This document shows positions 44,884 to 56,350 of a DNA stretch of 64,000 nt, piece after piece. A program made the position numbers and the translations under genes. The notes below the pieces were generated by a model. That model was not told the DNA's origin, did not search any database, and saw only the letters and a list, made by a program, of their open reading frames with translations. This DNA is from Adenophora triphylla var. japonica (lineage: Eukaryota; Streptophyta; Magnoliopsida; Asterales; Campanulaceae). The DNA lies in the NCBI GenBank assembly GCA_022495995.1, contig JAFEMH010005419.1, positions 99,750 to 163,749 on the forward strand. Reading direction: 5' to 3'. Each line of letters starts with the position of its first letter. Within the stretch, counting starts at the first letter, position 1.

Positions 44884-45110
44884 AGAATACGCCTTTTTTA
44901 CTTATGAAAAATACGCCAGTAGCTCTAAATTTCAACTTGCAGCCTGAGAATACGCCTTTTTTACTTCTGAAGATCCCAAATTTTAGATTACCAGTTGATA
45001 GATTTCTGACCCGTCATGCAACATGGTCGAATATGGAGGAATTCAATCGACCGATGAATTTCTGAGGCGTCATGCAACATGGTCAAATATGGAGGAATTC
45101 AATTGACCTC
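44884..45110. repeat. Two local tandem duplications
   Basis: GAATACGCCTTTTTTACTT occurs at ~44886 and ~44948. A ~54-bp unit with GTCATGCAACATGGTC and AATATGGAGGAATTCAAT occurs at ~45010 and ~45067. Confidence 0.75.
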
Positions 45111-45537
45111 CGAGTAAATCTGGAATATCAGTTCCAGAAGCATTGCCCAATCTTTTTCCTGTACCCTTGACCATAAGATATAAATTTAAGAGCTTTAAAC
45201 TTGATGGTTAGATAACGCCCATGGCTGACATCGTCTCTTCAAGAAAAACTTGATGATCAAATGATGGATAATACTAAATTCAATTGTATATTACGAAGAA
45301 TAAACAATACAACTTAAGCAAAATGAGAATATTTCTCGAGTCAATGGAAACTAGTGCAATCAGTTTCACCAAACTTGATTTGAGAGTTGCATATCATATA
45401 TACATTGAACATCGATGGAAAAAACACAAGAAAATGATCGCTCACTTCCGAGGGTTTTAAAAAGGCGATTATGTCCCCTTCAAATTGCTCTCATGGGCAT
45501 GAATGCAAGCAGAGTTATAACGCATGCAGATTAAATG

Positions 45538-48500
45538 TTAAACGTTTTCCAGCTGTGGAGGCACATTAGGAGTCATGTTTGGCGGTGCTGATGCTATTGT
45601 GAACTGTAGACCCCTGCTTTGCCCCGACTGTAGCACAATTGCGAATTGTGTAGCTGCTAGTGCTGCAGCTTCCTGTCAACCCACAATTGAAAAATCACCC
45701 GATTAGAACAACCATTTACATTACATACTACCTCCGGTCCAAAATAGCTGTCAGTTATTGGCTTTTCACCAATTTTAAGGAAAGCAATTATTACAAGAGA
45801 AAAATTGCACCAAATTTTACCCGTATTGATTGTCTCTCTCCTACATTCCTTCACTTAGTACAACCATTATTAAAATGCAATGTGAGGGTAAAAGTGGAAT
45901 TTTGATACTTTTAACTCAAAAGCGAAAACTATTTGGACCATAATTTTGGTCAAAAAACGACAAATATTTTGGATGGAGAGAGTAACATCTTAGCCGAGGT
46001 AACATAAGTGTACCATCTGCCTAAAAGCAATCTGGATATTGGTTTTAAACAGGGAAAAATGAACAAAAGTTGACAGCTAAAAGTAACTCACTGTAGGTTG
46101 CTTATGCAAGGTTTGAAGTCATAGAATATATGCTGACCCTAAATGGGCAATATATACACAACCAAAAAAATAGAACATTTGAAATGTTTATACGAAGTTC
46201 ATAACAATTAAAAGATATGCAAATGGGTTCCCTGCCATAATCCTGATTATAATGAATACTAACCTGTCTTTGCCTACGACGCTGCAAAATACTGATGGCC
46301 CAAGCCATTATGTAGCAAGGCAAAAGAAACCCAGCTGCCCGAAGTAAGAAAAGCTGCCAGACATCCATTACCAGCAAGGTCAATTCACAAGCTAACCGTA
46401 CAACAGGAAGCTTCATAACTTGAAGAAAACCAAATATATGAAGATGTCATAGAAGTCCAATCACACTTACGGTAAAGAAAGTGGATGCATCTTCTTCTCC
46501 ATCAGCATCCGGCACACTCACTGCATGCCTCAATAGCAAAAGAGCCATTAACTGCCAAATGAAACCAGTTATATTCAGAAACATTAGGTTAATGTGGCAA
46601 CAAATATACTACCTCTGTCCCGGAATAAATGTCGCACTTTCCATTTTGGCTCTTCCTAAAATTAATGTTGCACTTTCCAAAGTAATGTATAAACTATAAA
46701 GCACCTTTCTTAAAACGTTGACAAGTCAACTACGACATTTATTCTGGGACGGAGGGAGTAACTTTTTTTATTAACCATATAACAGTTCTACACTTGATCC
46801 TCTCTTGTTATATTTTATCGTATGATAGGCAACGCAATGGCTTACAATCAGAGCGGCTGAACGGCAAAATGCAGCTCCACTGGCATTTGTAGCATTATAA
46901 TCCTCATACTCAGTTTCCAGAAACTGGCGTTCAGCCTCAGCAATTGCCAAAAGGCGAGGGTCATTCAAATCCAATGGCATTCCCGAGATTTGCCATCCTC
47001 CACTGCAAAAAAGTTTCAAAGAAAAATTTCAAAAATTGAATGTACGCGAACAAAAGATTTTTGTTTGCAACGACTCTCCCTTGAAAGGTAATGAGCCAGT
47101 AGAGATAGAATGCCTAACTGGCTAAAACATATAAAAAAAAAAAAACAGCGAAAAGAAGTTACCCAATGTCAATAGTAGTCTCTTCTGGCCTAGGTCGAGG
47201 AGGAGGCGCAATATAACCAGATTGGTAAGGCTGCACATTACAAAAAACTATCTTATATATACATGAACCAGAAGTCCTACTAAAAGGTTGAAAAGCTAGT
47301 CCTTATTCTAGATTAAAACACTATTCTGTATGTCTTTAAAGGGTACATAGAATGAATGCAAAAATTTAACTTTCTTGTCTATGAAAATGAAACTAAGTAA
47401 TTTTGTTTATTGATCACTAGAACTATGGGATCAATTACATGCAAATTACTAGTTGAAAATCACTCCTGCATGGAATAGGGTTGGTACTCCTCTAAAAGAA
47501 GGAAAGAGGAAAAAATGACAGGAGAAAAGGGAACGCGGGGGGATTTTTTCAGCTTAAATGATCCCCAGAAAATTGCCTCAAGAATAATAACCAAATGAAG
47601 TTGATGATTGTGAATGGCTTGATTTCATGTGACACCTCAACAATCACATTCATACAGCTTTTAAAGCCTTGCCCCAACTATGTGAACCAAAAGTACGTAG
47701 AGTTAATCTTCAAACAAACTTCTAATTTTCAAGCTTTAACTCCACTTTCAAGAGATTGTCTAGAAAATGCATGAGCACATAAGAGATGCACTATCCAACA
47801 ATGTTTGAGATAGTATGCATGAAAAACAATAATAACATACCTGATGGCAAATCTCACAAATTGTGTCACCCTTTTCATTGCACCAGTGTTGAACACATTT
47901 TCTGTGAGCATACTGCATTGGATTATAAAATTGGAGATATAAAGATGGTTATGAGATACAAGGAGAAAAGAAAACCCAAATTATTTACAAATATGAGACT
48001 GGAAAAGAAAATGATGTAATTCTGGACAACATAAAAACAGATAACAGTTGACTAATTTCACACGCTACAAACTCAATTCTTTTTCTGCTTTCAATTCTTA
48101 ATTCCTCAAACTAATTAAAGAATTCTGACCGTCCTAAGCCACCAAGGGTAAAGTAAACAAAACTACTTTTCCACCTCTCTTAACCCACTGGAAGAGAAGC
48201 CATGAATAAAGATAACATTAATTCTAAACCCATCAACCCAATCTCGCAAATATCATCATGTTTATTGTTTAAAAATTTACATACACATATATACAAACGA
48301 TTGCAAAAGCTTGCCACCTTTAACAAGAAGTTGTCTCAGCATATTACCTTGAGACTACCGCTGCAACCACACGGACTCTCCAAATTCTGAACAGAATCTT
48401 CCTCCTGGCAAATGCGGCACTCTGATAGAGCCAACAGTGGTGCTCCCTCATCGTCTGAAGCCTCATTTACATCCACCATCTCAGCTGCCGCCGTAGAAGA

Positions 48501-48593
48501 TGAAGGACCCCCAATGTCCTCAATAACTTTAACCGGCTCGCCCATCACAGGCTTCACAATCCGGTTGACATCCAGAACCAAGTGATCACCCAT
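45538..48593 (-). CDS. RING-CH (MARCH-type) membrane E3 ubiquitin ligase, seven exons
   Basis: Exons (minus): 48348-48593, 47841-47912, 47163-47230, 46846-47002, 46471-46551, 46264-46353, 45538-45672; all introns are GT-AG and phases join to a 282-residue protein. The RING-CH finger spans residues 59-104 with all ligands in C4HC3 order (C59, C62, C75, C77, H85, C88, C101, C104), split by intron 1 after LK-82. Two hydrophobic segments follow (~174-194 and ~206-231, the latter with LFLLRAAGFLLPCYIMAW), then a tail EAAALAATQFAIVLQSGQSR conserved in this plant family (DUF3675 type, from memory). Such proteins move ubiquitin from an E2 to membrane substrates; substrate unknown. An acidic N terminus (VNEASDDEG) precedes the finger. 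Introns carry Stowaways. Confidence 0.9.
45728..45982. mobile_element. Stowaway MITE in intron 6 of the RING-CH gene
   Basis: CTACCTCCGGTCCAAAATAG left, TTTGGATGGAGAGAG right, TA on both sides. 255 bp. Confidence 0.8.
46609..46758. mobile_element. Stowaway MITE in intron 4 of the RING-CH gene
   Basis: CTACCTCTGTCCCGGAATAA left, TTCTGGGACGGAGGGAG right, TA on both sides. 150 bp. Confidence 0.85.
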
Positions 48594-49230
48594 TTGTTAA
48601 CAAACAACAGCACCAAATCCTTAAAAGAAAAAATAATAATGTCAAATTATACCAAAAGAAAAAGGAAATCCACAAAACCCTACAAAAAAAGTCAACAAAA
48701 TCCATCAGAAAATCTTCATATCATCATACAAAGCTACAGAAGCAAAAAACAAACAATATCACCATTTTCATTATAAACAATCATCCTAAAACAACCAAAG
48801 TTATTAAGCAAAATCACCATAAAGGCAACAATAATCATCATAAAGATGGTACAAAGATTAAGCAGGGCAAAATTCTACCTTTTTCTAAACAAAAGTAGGA
48901 TGTTAACGAAATTTCATAAAAGATAAACGAAAATCCCTAATTGTAACAGCATTTGACCTATGATCATAAAACCCTAAAATTAAACCGATTAATTGAATAA
49001 AAGCAGACCTGGATGATCAAGTGGGGAACAAAATGAGGTAAAATTCTGTACAAAAACGATTGAGAGAAAAGGAAGTTGATCGAACGAGAGATATACAGAA
49101 ATGTAGGAATAATTTTTACCTGAAGAAAAGGAGAAATTGAGGAAACACGAAGCGCGTGTTTGTTGGTCTGCCGAAGAAAATTGAGCAATGCCCTCTCTCT
49201 CTCTCTCCGCGTTTGTTTTCTTCTTTGTGT
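48594..49230 (-). other. 5' UTR and its intron for the RING-CH gene
   Basis: Upstream of the start codon a GT-AG intron can be read at 48620-49119 (donor CTTCAG|GTAAAA, acceptor TTTTAAG|GATTTGG), with a leader exon from 49120 to roughly 49230 containing a GA/CT run (49191-49207). The transcription start is an estimate. Confidence 0.5.
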
Positions 49231-49274
49231 AAAAATCTAAGAAGATATATTTTCCGAAGTTTAATACCGTTATA

Positions 49275-49551
49275 CTCCCTCCGTCCCAATAATTGCTTCA
49301 CCCTTTTGGATGGGCACGCAAATTATGGAAATGGGAGGAAAAAAAAAATGTTGTGAGTGTAATTTGAAAATAGGAGAGAGAATTAGTGGAGGAAATAGTA
49401 AATTATAATGGTGTTGTGAGTATTAAAATAATGTAGGAGAGAGAATGAGTGGAGGAAATAGTAAAGATTCTTTGCCAAAAAAGGAAAGGTGAAGCTTCTA
49501 ACGGGACGCCCTTTTGGATAATTAGTGAAGCTTTTATTGGGACGGAGGGAG
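49275..49551. mobile_element. Stowaway MITE just upstream of the RING-CH gene
   Basis: CTCCCTCCGTCCCAATAATT left, TTATTGGGACGGAGGGAG right, TA on both sides. 277 bp; lies within about 50 bp of the probable transcript start. Confidence 0.9.
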
Positions 49552-49689
49552 TATATCTTCCGAGATCTTGGACAAATAAAACAACCTAATTTTCTTGTTT
49601 CCGAAGGAGTGATTTATCGATAACTTTGCCAAAAAATTAGTTTTTTCGTAACATAACAAAAAAATTAGTTTTAAAACACTAAGTCTAAC

Positions 49690-49880
49690 CAAGGTTTTAA
49701 AAAGCGCTAGGCGGATGCTAGGCTGCGGAGCCGAGCCTAGCGCCTAGGCGGGGACTAGTCGGGGACTAATCGGGATTAATTGGGATTAGTTGGGACCTAG
49801 ACGCGCTGTAACTAGGCGTTCGAGAGGGCCTCACGCCAGTGCGGCCTAGGCGCCCTTAGGCGGGGTCTTTTAGAACAGAG
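49690..49880. mobile_element. hAT-type MITE, GC-rich
   Basis: Exact 8-bp TSD AGTCTAAC (49682-49689, 49881-49888). Ends CAAGGTTTTAAAAAGCGC and (reversed) CTCTGTTCTAAAAGACC. The interior repeats GCCTAGGCG and GGGACTA motifs. Confidence 0.7.
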
Positions 49881-49982
49881 AGTCTAACTAATAAGAGTGA
49901 TGAACTGTTCTGAAAACTAATTTTTATAACATTTTAAAAAAAAACTAATTTTTCACAAGAGTTACTTTAAAGTTAATTAATA

Positions 49983-50220
49983 TTTCTTTCGTTTCGATAT
50001 AATATTTTTAGTTTGACTTGCCACGTAGATTAAGAAAAGATAAATATTGTGAGTATGAAAAAGTAAATTATGAGATAGAAAGTGGCTAGTGAGTTTTTGT
50101 TATAAGTATTACAAGTAGATCTAATTGTTCATTTTAATTAATAAAACAACTAAAAAACTTAAAATGAAACAAACTAAAAAAGAAAATTATGAACCTTAAA
50201 TTAAACTGGGAGGGAGGGAG
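49983..50220. mobile_element. Diverged Stowaway MITE
   Basis: TTTCTTTCGTTTCGATATAA left, ACTGGGAGGGAGGGAG right, TA on both sides; interior resembles 44088 reversed. Confidence 0.6.
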
Positions 50221-50486
50221 TAATATTTAATAATATATTAAAAACAAATTTTTATTAAAAATAAATAATTTAACTAAACCTATTACTCAAATACATTAAA
50301 AAAAAAAAAAAAAAAACAAAGAAAATCATTTTTTAAAGGAAAGAATTCGATTGTTGGCAATCCAGCTGGGGGCTGTGCACGGGCAATGAGTGGGTTTGTC
50401 CAATTTCAAAAGAGAATCTTTCACTTTTTTTCTTTTTTTTTTTTTTTTATAATAATTAATTTCATTAAAATCTTATTTATAATATA

Positions 50487-50762
50487 CTAGTAAACTCCCG
50501 TGTCCGAGGACACGTGATATTTTTTTAATTAAAAGTGATGGCAAAATGGAAAAGGAACAACTAAGTTAGGGTAAAATGAGAACTTCCCTCATTGACACTA
50601 TTCATACAACTATTCATCCCACTTTCCTCATTTATACTATTTTTTAATTAAAAGTGAGGGTAAAATGGGAAAGGGACAATTTAGTGAGGGTAAAATGAAA
50701 ACTTTCCTCATTGACACTATTCATACAACTATTCATCCCACTTTCCTCATTTATACTATAGA
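50487..50762 (-). mobile_element. Non-autonomous Helitron with internal duplication
   Basis: Minus strand: starts TCTATAGTATAAATGAGG, ends with hairpin CGTGTCCTCGGACACG and CTAG before host T (A at 50486 on plus). The flank at 50763 is C rather than T. A ~118-bp internal segment is present twice in tandem (about 50525-50640 and 50641-50759). Confidence 0.7.
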
Positions 50763-51132
50763 CTTCATTTGTCTCGAATTAAGAATCATATATCCAATAT
50801 TTTATTAAGAATCATATATCCAATAATTTATTTTTAAGTTTATTAAGAAAATACAAAGAAATAAGTAAATAATGACAAATTAACGAACAATATAATTATC
50901 CAAAATAAAGTGGGTAAAAAATAGAGTAGTGAGTAATGATTTTTTTGTAATTCTATAAAAAGAAGAAAGTATAAATGTCAAAATCACTATTTATTATTTT
51001 TCATTTTGGGAATAAAGCAAATAGAACTCTTACTTAGTATGAGACGTTTCAAAAAGGATGAAACGGAGAAAATATTTTTTTTAATAATTGTTTATTGTAT
51101 TATTGTTATAATCATTTTGACAATGTCCCAAG

Positions 51133-52071
51133 TAGGGATAGAAGTGGTTTGGTTCAAATCGCGATTTGAAGTTGAATCGAGCTAAATCGTGCGGTTTGGC
51201 TCGGTTTTTAGACATAAGTGGTTTAGCTCGATTTGAAAAATTAACAAACCATGTGGTTCAGCTCAGCTTGGGGTTTGACACTCCTAAACCGAACCGAACC
51301 GAGCCAAACCGAACCGAACCGTTTGAGACCGAACCGCGATTTGAAACCGTGAAAACGAACCATTAAGCCGAACCGTCAAACCGAGCCATGAGCTGAACCG
51401 TCAAATCTGTACTCGACTGGGATCACAATGTTCTTTACAGATAAAGCTGACCTGGGGATCACAAAACTTATTTCCTCTGGAAGCAATATATATACGAATG
51501 AACTTAAGACTAAAGCTTGGAAAGCACAAAACAAAGATACCCATAATGGAGAATATCAAGCAGATTTTTTTTATTCATGTGATTAATACACAGATACACC
51601 ATAAAAAAAATCATGCAAGACAAAAAAGAGCATCTTTAGGCAGAGTAAAATTGGAAATGAAAGACTAGAATAAAAGGATTTCAAGCTCTCTCGAGAAAGC
51701 TGAAAAAATGGTTTTGTTGGAACAGGGATGAACTTCACGGCAAAACCTAATGGCCAAGAAACAGCAGCATGTGCAATACAAACTCCCCATTGTTCCCAAT
51801 TCAATCTCTGTGTCAGTCAAACCGCGGTTTGAATTGTTATGGTTTGAAATGTGGTTCAGACCGTGGTTTAGATCGCCGTTTGGACCGTGGTCTGAACCGC
51901 AAAATCAAACCGCGGTTTAGACCGAACCAAACCGAACCATAGCGGTTTGGTTTAGCTCGGTTCGATTTTTTTTTATGGTTTAGCTCGGTTTAAAATTTCT
52001 CCAAATCAATCCTAGCGATTTGATTTTTAAAATTGCCCAAACCGAGCTAAATCGAACCATTTCCACCCCTA
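51133..52071. mobile_element. Non-autonomous hAT element with a captured Ca2+-ATPase fragment
   Basis: Exact 8-bp TSD GTCCCAAG (51125-51132, 52072-52079). Ends TAGGGATAGAAGTGGTT and (reversed) TAGGGGTGGAAATGGTT. Subterminal regions are built from CGGTTTGG/ACCGAACC repeats on both sides. The centre (about 51410-51820) is unlike the ends and contains the C-terminal coding end of a plant Ca2+-ATPase. Confidence 0.85.
51583..51809 (-). pseudogene. Captured fragment: C terminus of an autoinhibited Ca2+-ATPase (ACA type)
   Basis: Reads RLNWEQWGVCIAHAAVSWPL then GFAVKFIPVPTKPFFQ, the pattern I know from the last transmembrane segment and tail of plant type IIB Ca2+-ATPases (ACA12/13 look closest). 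The sequence past PFFQ (to the stop at 51583) no longer looks like that family and may be 3' UTR read through. Only about 40 codons of a ~1000-residue pump are present, so it has no pump function. It lies between the two hAT subterminal blocks. Confidence 0.75.
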
Positions 52072-52388
52072 GTCCCAAGATAAAATGAGGGTCAAACCCT
52101 AGATGTGTAGGCTTAGCTTTTACTACTGGGCTGAGCTGGGCTACTCCTTTAGGAAAAAATTCTTAACACACTCTCATTTTTTATCTTGCCTCAAATAAAT
52201 GCTTTTATTTAAAGAATAATCTTAGTGTAATTTATTATTATTGCAATTTATTATTGTACAAAGAATAAATAAATAATAAAAGTGCATTTCTTAAAATGTT
52301 GATAAGTTTTTTTTCATAAAGAAAAAATATATATTGACAAGTTAAATAATAAGAGAGTATATTTTATTTATTTAATTATATATATATA

Positions 52389-52657
52389 CTCCCTCCGTCC
52401 CCCGTGAATACAAACTTATTTTCTTTTTGGTCCATCCCCTTGAATACAAACTGTCCAAAATGGAAATAAATTTATTATTTTATATTCACCCTACCCCACC
52501 CACTCATTCTCTCTCTTCATTTCCTACCACACAATTTATTCAACCAACTCCACTCATTCTCTCTCTTCATTTTCTATCACACATTTTCATTATCTTAATA
52601 ATATTTCTTAATAATTGTGCCCGGAAAAATGGTTTGTAATGACGTGGGACGGAGGGA

Positions 52658-52658
<1 letters not shown>
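52389..52658. mobile_element. Stowaway MITE
   Basis: CTCCCTCCGTCCCCCGTGAA left, GACGTGGGACGGAGGGAG right, TA on both sides. 270 bp; sister of 4000-4281. Confidence 0.9.

Positions 52659-52735
<77 letters not shown>
52659..52735. repeat. (TA)n microsatellite
   Basis: Pure TA run directly abutting the Stowaway, probably expanded from its TA duplication. Confidence 0.95.
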
Positions 52736-52738
<3 letters not shown>

Positions 52739-53232
52739 ATTATACTATATTTTATCTTTTTAATAGACTTTTGAAAGAGTGGACAAAATGTTAAATAAGA
52801 ATTGAAATAATTTTGATTATCATTATACAACTAGTTTGTGTAGGAAAGGAGGAGGAAGGTCACATTAAAGAGAAGAGAGATTTAACCAAAGTAGTCAATT
52901 TTGGTACAACAACTTTTATGTATTTTAATAAATTGACAAAATGTATGATGAAATATTCAAGAAAAACAAATAATAGAATACTTCACCTTCTTCACTAGTT
53001 GAAGCCACCTTACCTTTGGACAAAACAAAAGGGAGCAATTACAAAGAAGCAGCTCAGTCAGTTCTAATTAATTCTTCTATATGGATTGGATTGGGTCTCT
53101 TTCAACCCCCCAACCCAAGTCCACTTTTTGTTGTTAATTGCCTTCTTCTTTCTTCTGTAACCTAACCTATACTATTCAAGTTAATTTGACCGGAGGAGTG
53201 GTGCAACAAATACCTTGCTGCTACATTCCAAA
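52736..53232. other. Intergenic, nothing recognised
   Basis: AT-rich, no ORF with motifs; T/C-rich near 53090-53150. Confidence 0.4.
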
Positions 53233-53429
53233 TACTCCCTCCGCCCCGCCCAAAGGGATACAAATTTTCTTTTTGAGCGTCCCATTTAAAAAGGCATATT
53301 TCAAAAATGAAAAGTTTTTTATTACTTCTTTATTTGTGGGACCCACTTGTCATACTCTCACAATAAATATCCACTAACTATTCACTACCCCACTTTCTCT
53401 TTCCTACACACACTTTTCATACTCACAAC

Positions 53430-54356
53430 TAGGGGTGTGCTCGGTACGGTTTGGCTCGATTTTAGGCTAAAACCGTTACCGAATCAAAAGTATTCGGTTT
53501 CTAATTTTAACAAACCGCCACCACTTGGTTTTAGCTCGATTCGGTGTAATCGGTTTTCGGCTTCGGTAAGTGTCGGTTCGGTAATATTCGGTCTTAAAAC
53601 CAATCTTTTTTTTGACACCCAACAACTGGTTCATTATTTTAACACAATTATTCATCATACTACACAACCTTGAGAAGATAATGGCAACCTTAAAAGCACA
53701 ACAAAAACAACCTGCTTCCCAACATTTTTACCAGAAAACAAGCCAACAAACGCAGCTGGAGCACTCTCCAACCTTCATTCATGTTTTCCACATACACAAT
53801 CTTTCCTTGCTTATACAGACTTGACAAGCGCCGCATCAAGCATTTTTCCACCCACATTATCAAAATATATATCAATACAGATATTGCGAATTGCGATCAG
53901 CCGATCAAGCGATGGGGGAGGATACGAATAGGCGTCATATTTAATTTGGCTAATTGGCTAATTGGCCAAATTAAAGGATATTCTCAAGCGATGTGAGCCT
54001 GTGAGGTTAAAGGATATTTATTTAATTTGGCTAATTGACTTTGACTTTGACAAAATTTACTAAATCAGATCTTGTAAATCTTGAAGATACTTTTATTTAT
54101 TTAATATATATGAAAATTGAATAGATGTAAAATTATAGTAAATATTATGAATATTTATTATTTAGAAGCATATCGGTACGGTTCGGTATGAGTAATCGGT
54201 GTGAAATCATGTATCCCAAACCGAACCGATAGATTCGGTTTTTCAATATTTCATAAATCGTACCTATTCAATTAACCGTTGGTACGATTTTTCAGCGTCA
54301 GTTTTTTCGATTTTATTCGATTATTTTCGATTTTTCGATTTTTCTGCTCACCCCTA
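53430..54356. mobile_element. Non-autonomous hAT element with a captured reductase fragment
   Basis: Exact 8-bp TSD CTCACAAC (53422-53429, 54357-54364). Ends TAGGGGTGTGC and (reversed) TAGGGGTGAGC. Subterminal CGGTTCGGT-type repeats occur on both sides. The centre (about 53650-53890) codes on the minus strand for pieces of an alkenal double-bond reductase. Confidence 0.88.
53690..53879 (-). pseudogene. Captured fragment: NADP-dependent alkenal double-bond reductase
   Basis: Two pieces: IDIYFDNVGGKMLDAALVKS, followed by a stop, and in another frame LESAPAAFVGLFSGKNVGKQ then VV. In plant 2-alkenal/double-bond reductases (MDR superfamily) the first lies in the nucleotide-binding fold (YFENVGGKMLDAVL type) and the second at the extreme C terminus (ESAPAALVGLFSGRNVGKQ type). 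The ~60 residues that normally separate them are nearly all gone, so this is a scrambled, non-functional capture. Confidence 0.82.
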
Positions 54357-56350
54357 CTCACAACATTTATTCCACTATACACTTTTTCTCTTTCCTACAT
54401 CACTTTTCTTAATTTCCGTGGAAGACAAATTTTGCCCCTTCAGGCAGGACGGAGTAGACCTAATAGTTGGCAATCTATTCATATCTTACCCGAAGCTGAC
54501 TTAGGTTAGAGGTGGCCGGTTCATTAAACCGCCGGTTAGCCGGTTAAAAATCGGCGATTTTCAACCTTGAAATGTCCAATCAAAACCGAACCATCTAACC
54601 GGCTAAACCGGTTACGGTTTAGGCAGTTCACGGTTTTAACGGTTATCCGGTTAACCTCCGATTTGACGGTTTGGATCTGCTCGGTCGAGTCCTTGGTGTT
54701 GCTCGGCCGAGCAACCCTTTTAGGGTTTAGGGTTTTGAGGGTTGCTCGGCCGAGTCTTTGGTGTTGCTTGACCGAGCAAACCTTTTAGGGTTTAGGGGTT
54801 GAGGGTTGCTCGGCCAAGTCATATAGTAGTGCTCGGCCGAGCATATCATTTTTTAGTTAATTTTTTAATAGTTTTCGTTAACTTTGTATGTAGTATATTA
54901 ATTTTATTTTTTTTTCAATTTTTTTTTTTAGATAGATAAGACTATTTTGAACTTAAGTTTACTACATACATTTTCTGCAAAAAGGTTTATAAAAAAAGTT
55001 ATGATTTTTTTAAGAAATAAAAGTTAACGGTTTTTTGAAAAAAGTTAACTTTTAATTTTTTTCAATTTTTTTTTGAATAAATAAGACTATTTTAGACTTA
55101 AGTTTACTACATACATTTTTTGAAAAAAGGTTTATAAAAAAAGTTATGAATTTTGAAAGAAAGAAAACTTAACTTTTTTTAAAAGAAAAAACAAAAGTAT
55201 ATAAAAGAAAAAAGGGACGGTACCCTTAAATTTTATTAATCAAAATAAAATTACAAAGAGGGGGACAACCAACCTTACCCTTTTATAAATAGGGGGGGGG
55301 GGACATTTAGGAGCCTTTACCTCAACCTAACTATTACAATTAATTAAAAATAAATCTAATCTAAAGTCTAAACTAATCTAATTAAAATAAAAATTAATCT
55401 AAAACATCATTCATTCATCACTACTTTTCGTGGAGTTCTCGACATCGTATTGATATCTTGGATCCAATAGATCCTCATCATAAGGCATGTCTTGTTGCCT
55501 TTTTTTCGCTCTAACCCAATCGCCAAGTAAAAGTTGATGTTTCAAGTTTTCACTTGTTAGTTGAGAACGTCTTTCATTCAAAATATTTCCACCAACGCTA
55601 AATGCCGATTCAACCGCCACCGTTGAAGCGGGAGAGGCTAATACTTCTTTAGCAACTATGGAAAGTATAGGATAAATGTCTTTCCTTCTTGACCACCATT
55701 GTAAAACATCAAATTCATTTGAATTTGGATCTTGATTTAATTCAAAGTTTGTAGTGAAATACGTTTCTAACTCCACGGAAAGGTTTGATGATGATGAAGA
55801 TGAACCTCGAGAAGGACCATATTTTTTACTATACAAATTTGCAAAAAAACTATATGGATCCCCAAAAGTAAAACTTGGTTGAGAAGTAGAGGAATCATCT
55901 TCATGTTGTTGGCTTTGAGAAGTGTTTCCATATAAGTCATTATACTCATTAAAAGGTTAATCAAATCATTTTTTGTGTCATTAACGATAATTGACGGAAG
56001 TTCATAACTACCGTCACCATCGAAATATAATTTCATATAATAATAAGTTATAATGGACTCTAAATCATCTAATTTAACTCGGAGATCTAATAACTTTGCA
56101 ACCAAGAAAAGAGACGGAATAGTGTCAAAATATTTAAGCCACTTTTGTCTCATGTTAAAAATGCATTGGTTTAAAATAGGACAATCTTTTAAATTGTCAA
56201 AAATAGTAACAATTGCAATACAATGCTCTAGCACCAAAACGGAAGTTGGATAATAAACTCCCGAAAAAGCCAAAGTAGCGGTATTAAAAATCTTTAACAA
56301 TTCACATAAATTAATGCATGCATTCCAATGATGAGTAAATAGAGGTTCAT

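Larger units (their letters stand above)
40705..45537. other. Spacer between CLE45-type and RING-CH genes
   Basis: Holds Stowaway MITEs, a SINE, a (CT)n tract at 41565-41588 and one short unrecognised ORF (44651-44881). A stretch at 42605-42714 is bordered by an AG and a GTATGT donor and could be an exon, but its frames are not recognised. Confidence 0.4.
53235..54454. mobile_element. Stowaway MITE split by a gene-carrying hAT element
   Basis: CTCCCTCCGCCCCGCCCAAA left after TA, decayed right end CAGGACGGAG before TA (54455-54456). The pieces 53235-53429 and 54365-54454 join across the hAT insertion at CTCACAAC. Confidence 0.7.

Noticed and set aside
50763..51085. Another Stowaway-like element
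   Set aside because: CTTCATTTGTCTCG at the left and GATGAAACGGAGAAAA at the right are suggestive, but TA flanks and inner arms do not line up.
53347..53673. 108-codon ORF on the plus strand
   Set aside because: Runs across the border of a Stowaway and a hAT element, so it cannot be an ancestral coding frame.
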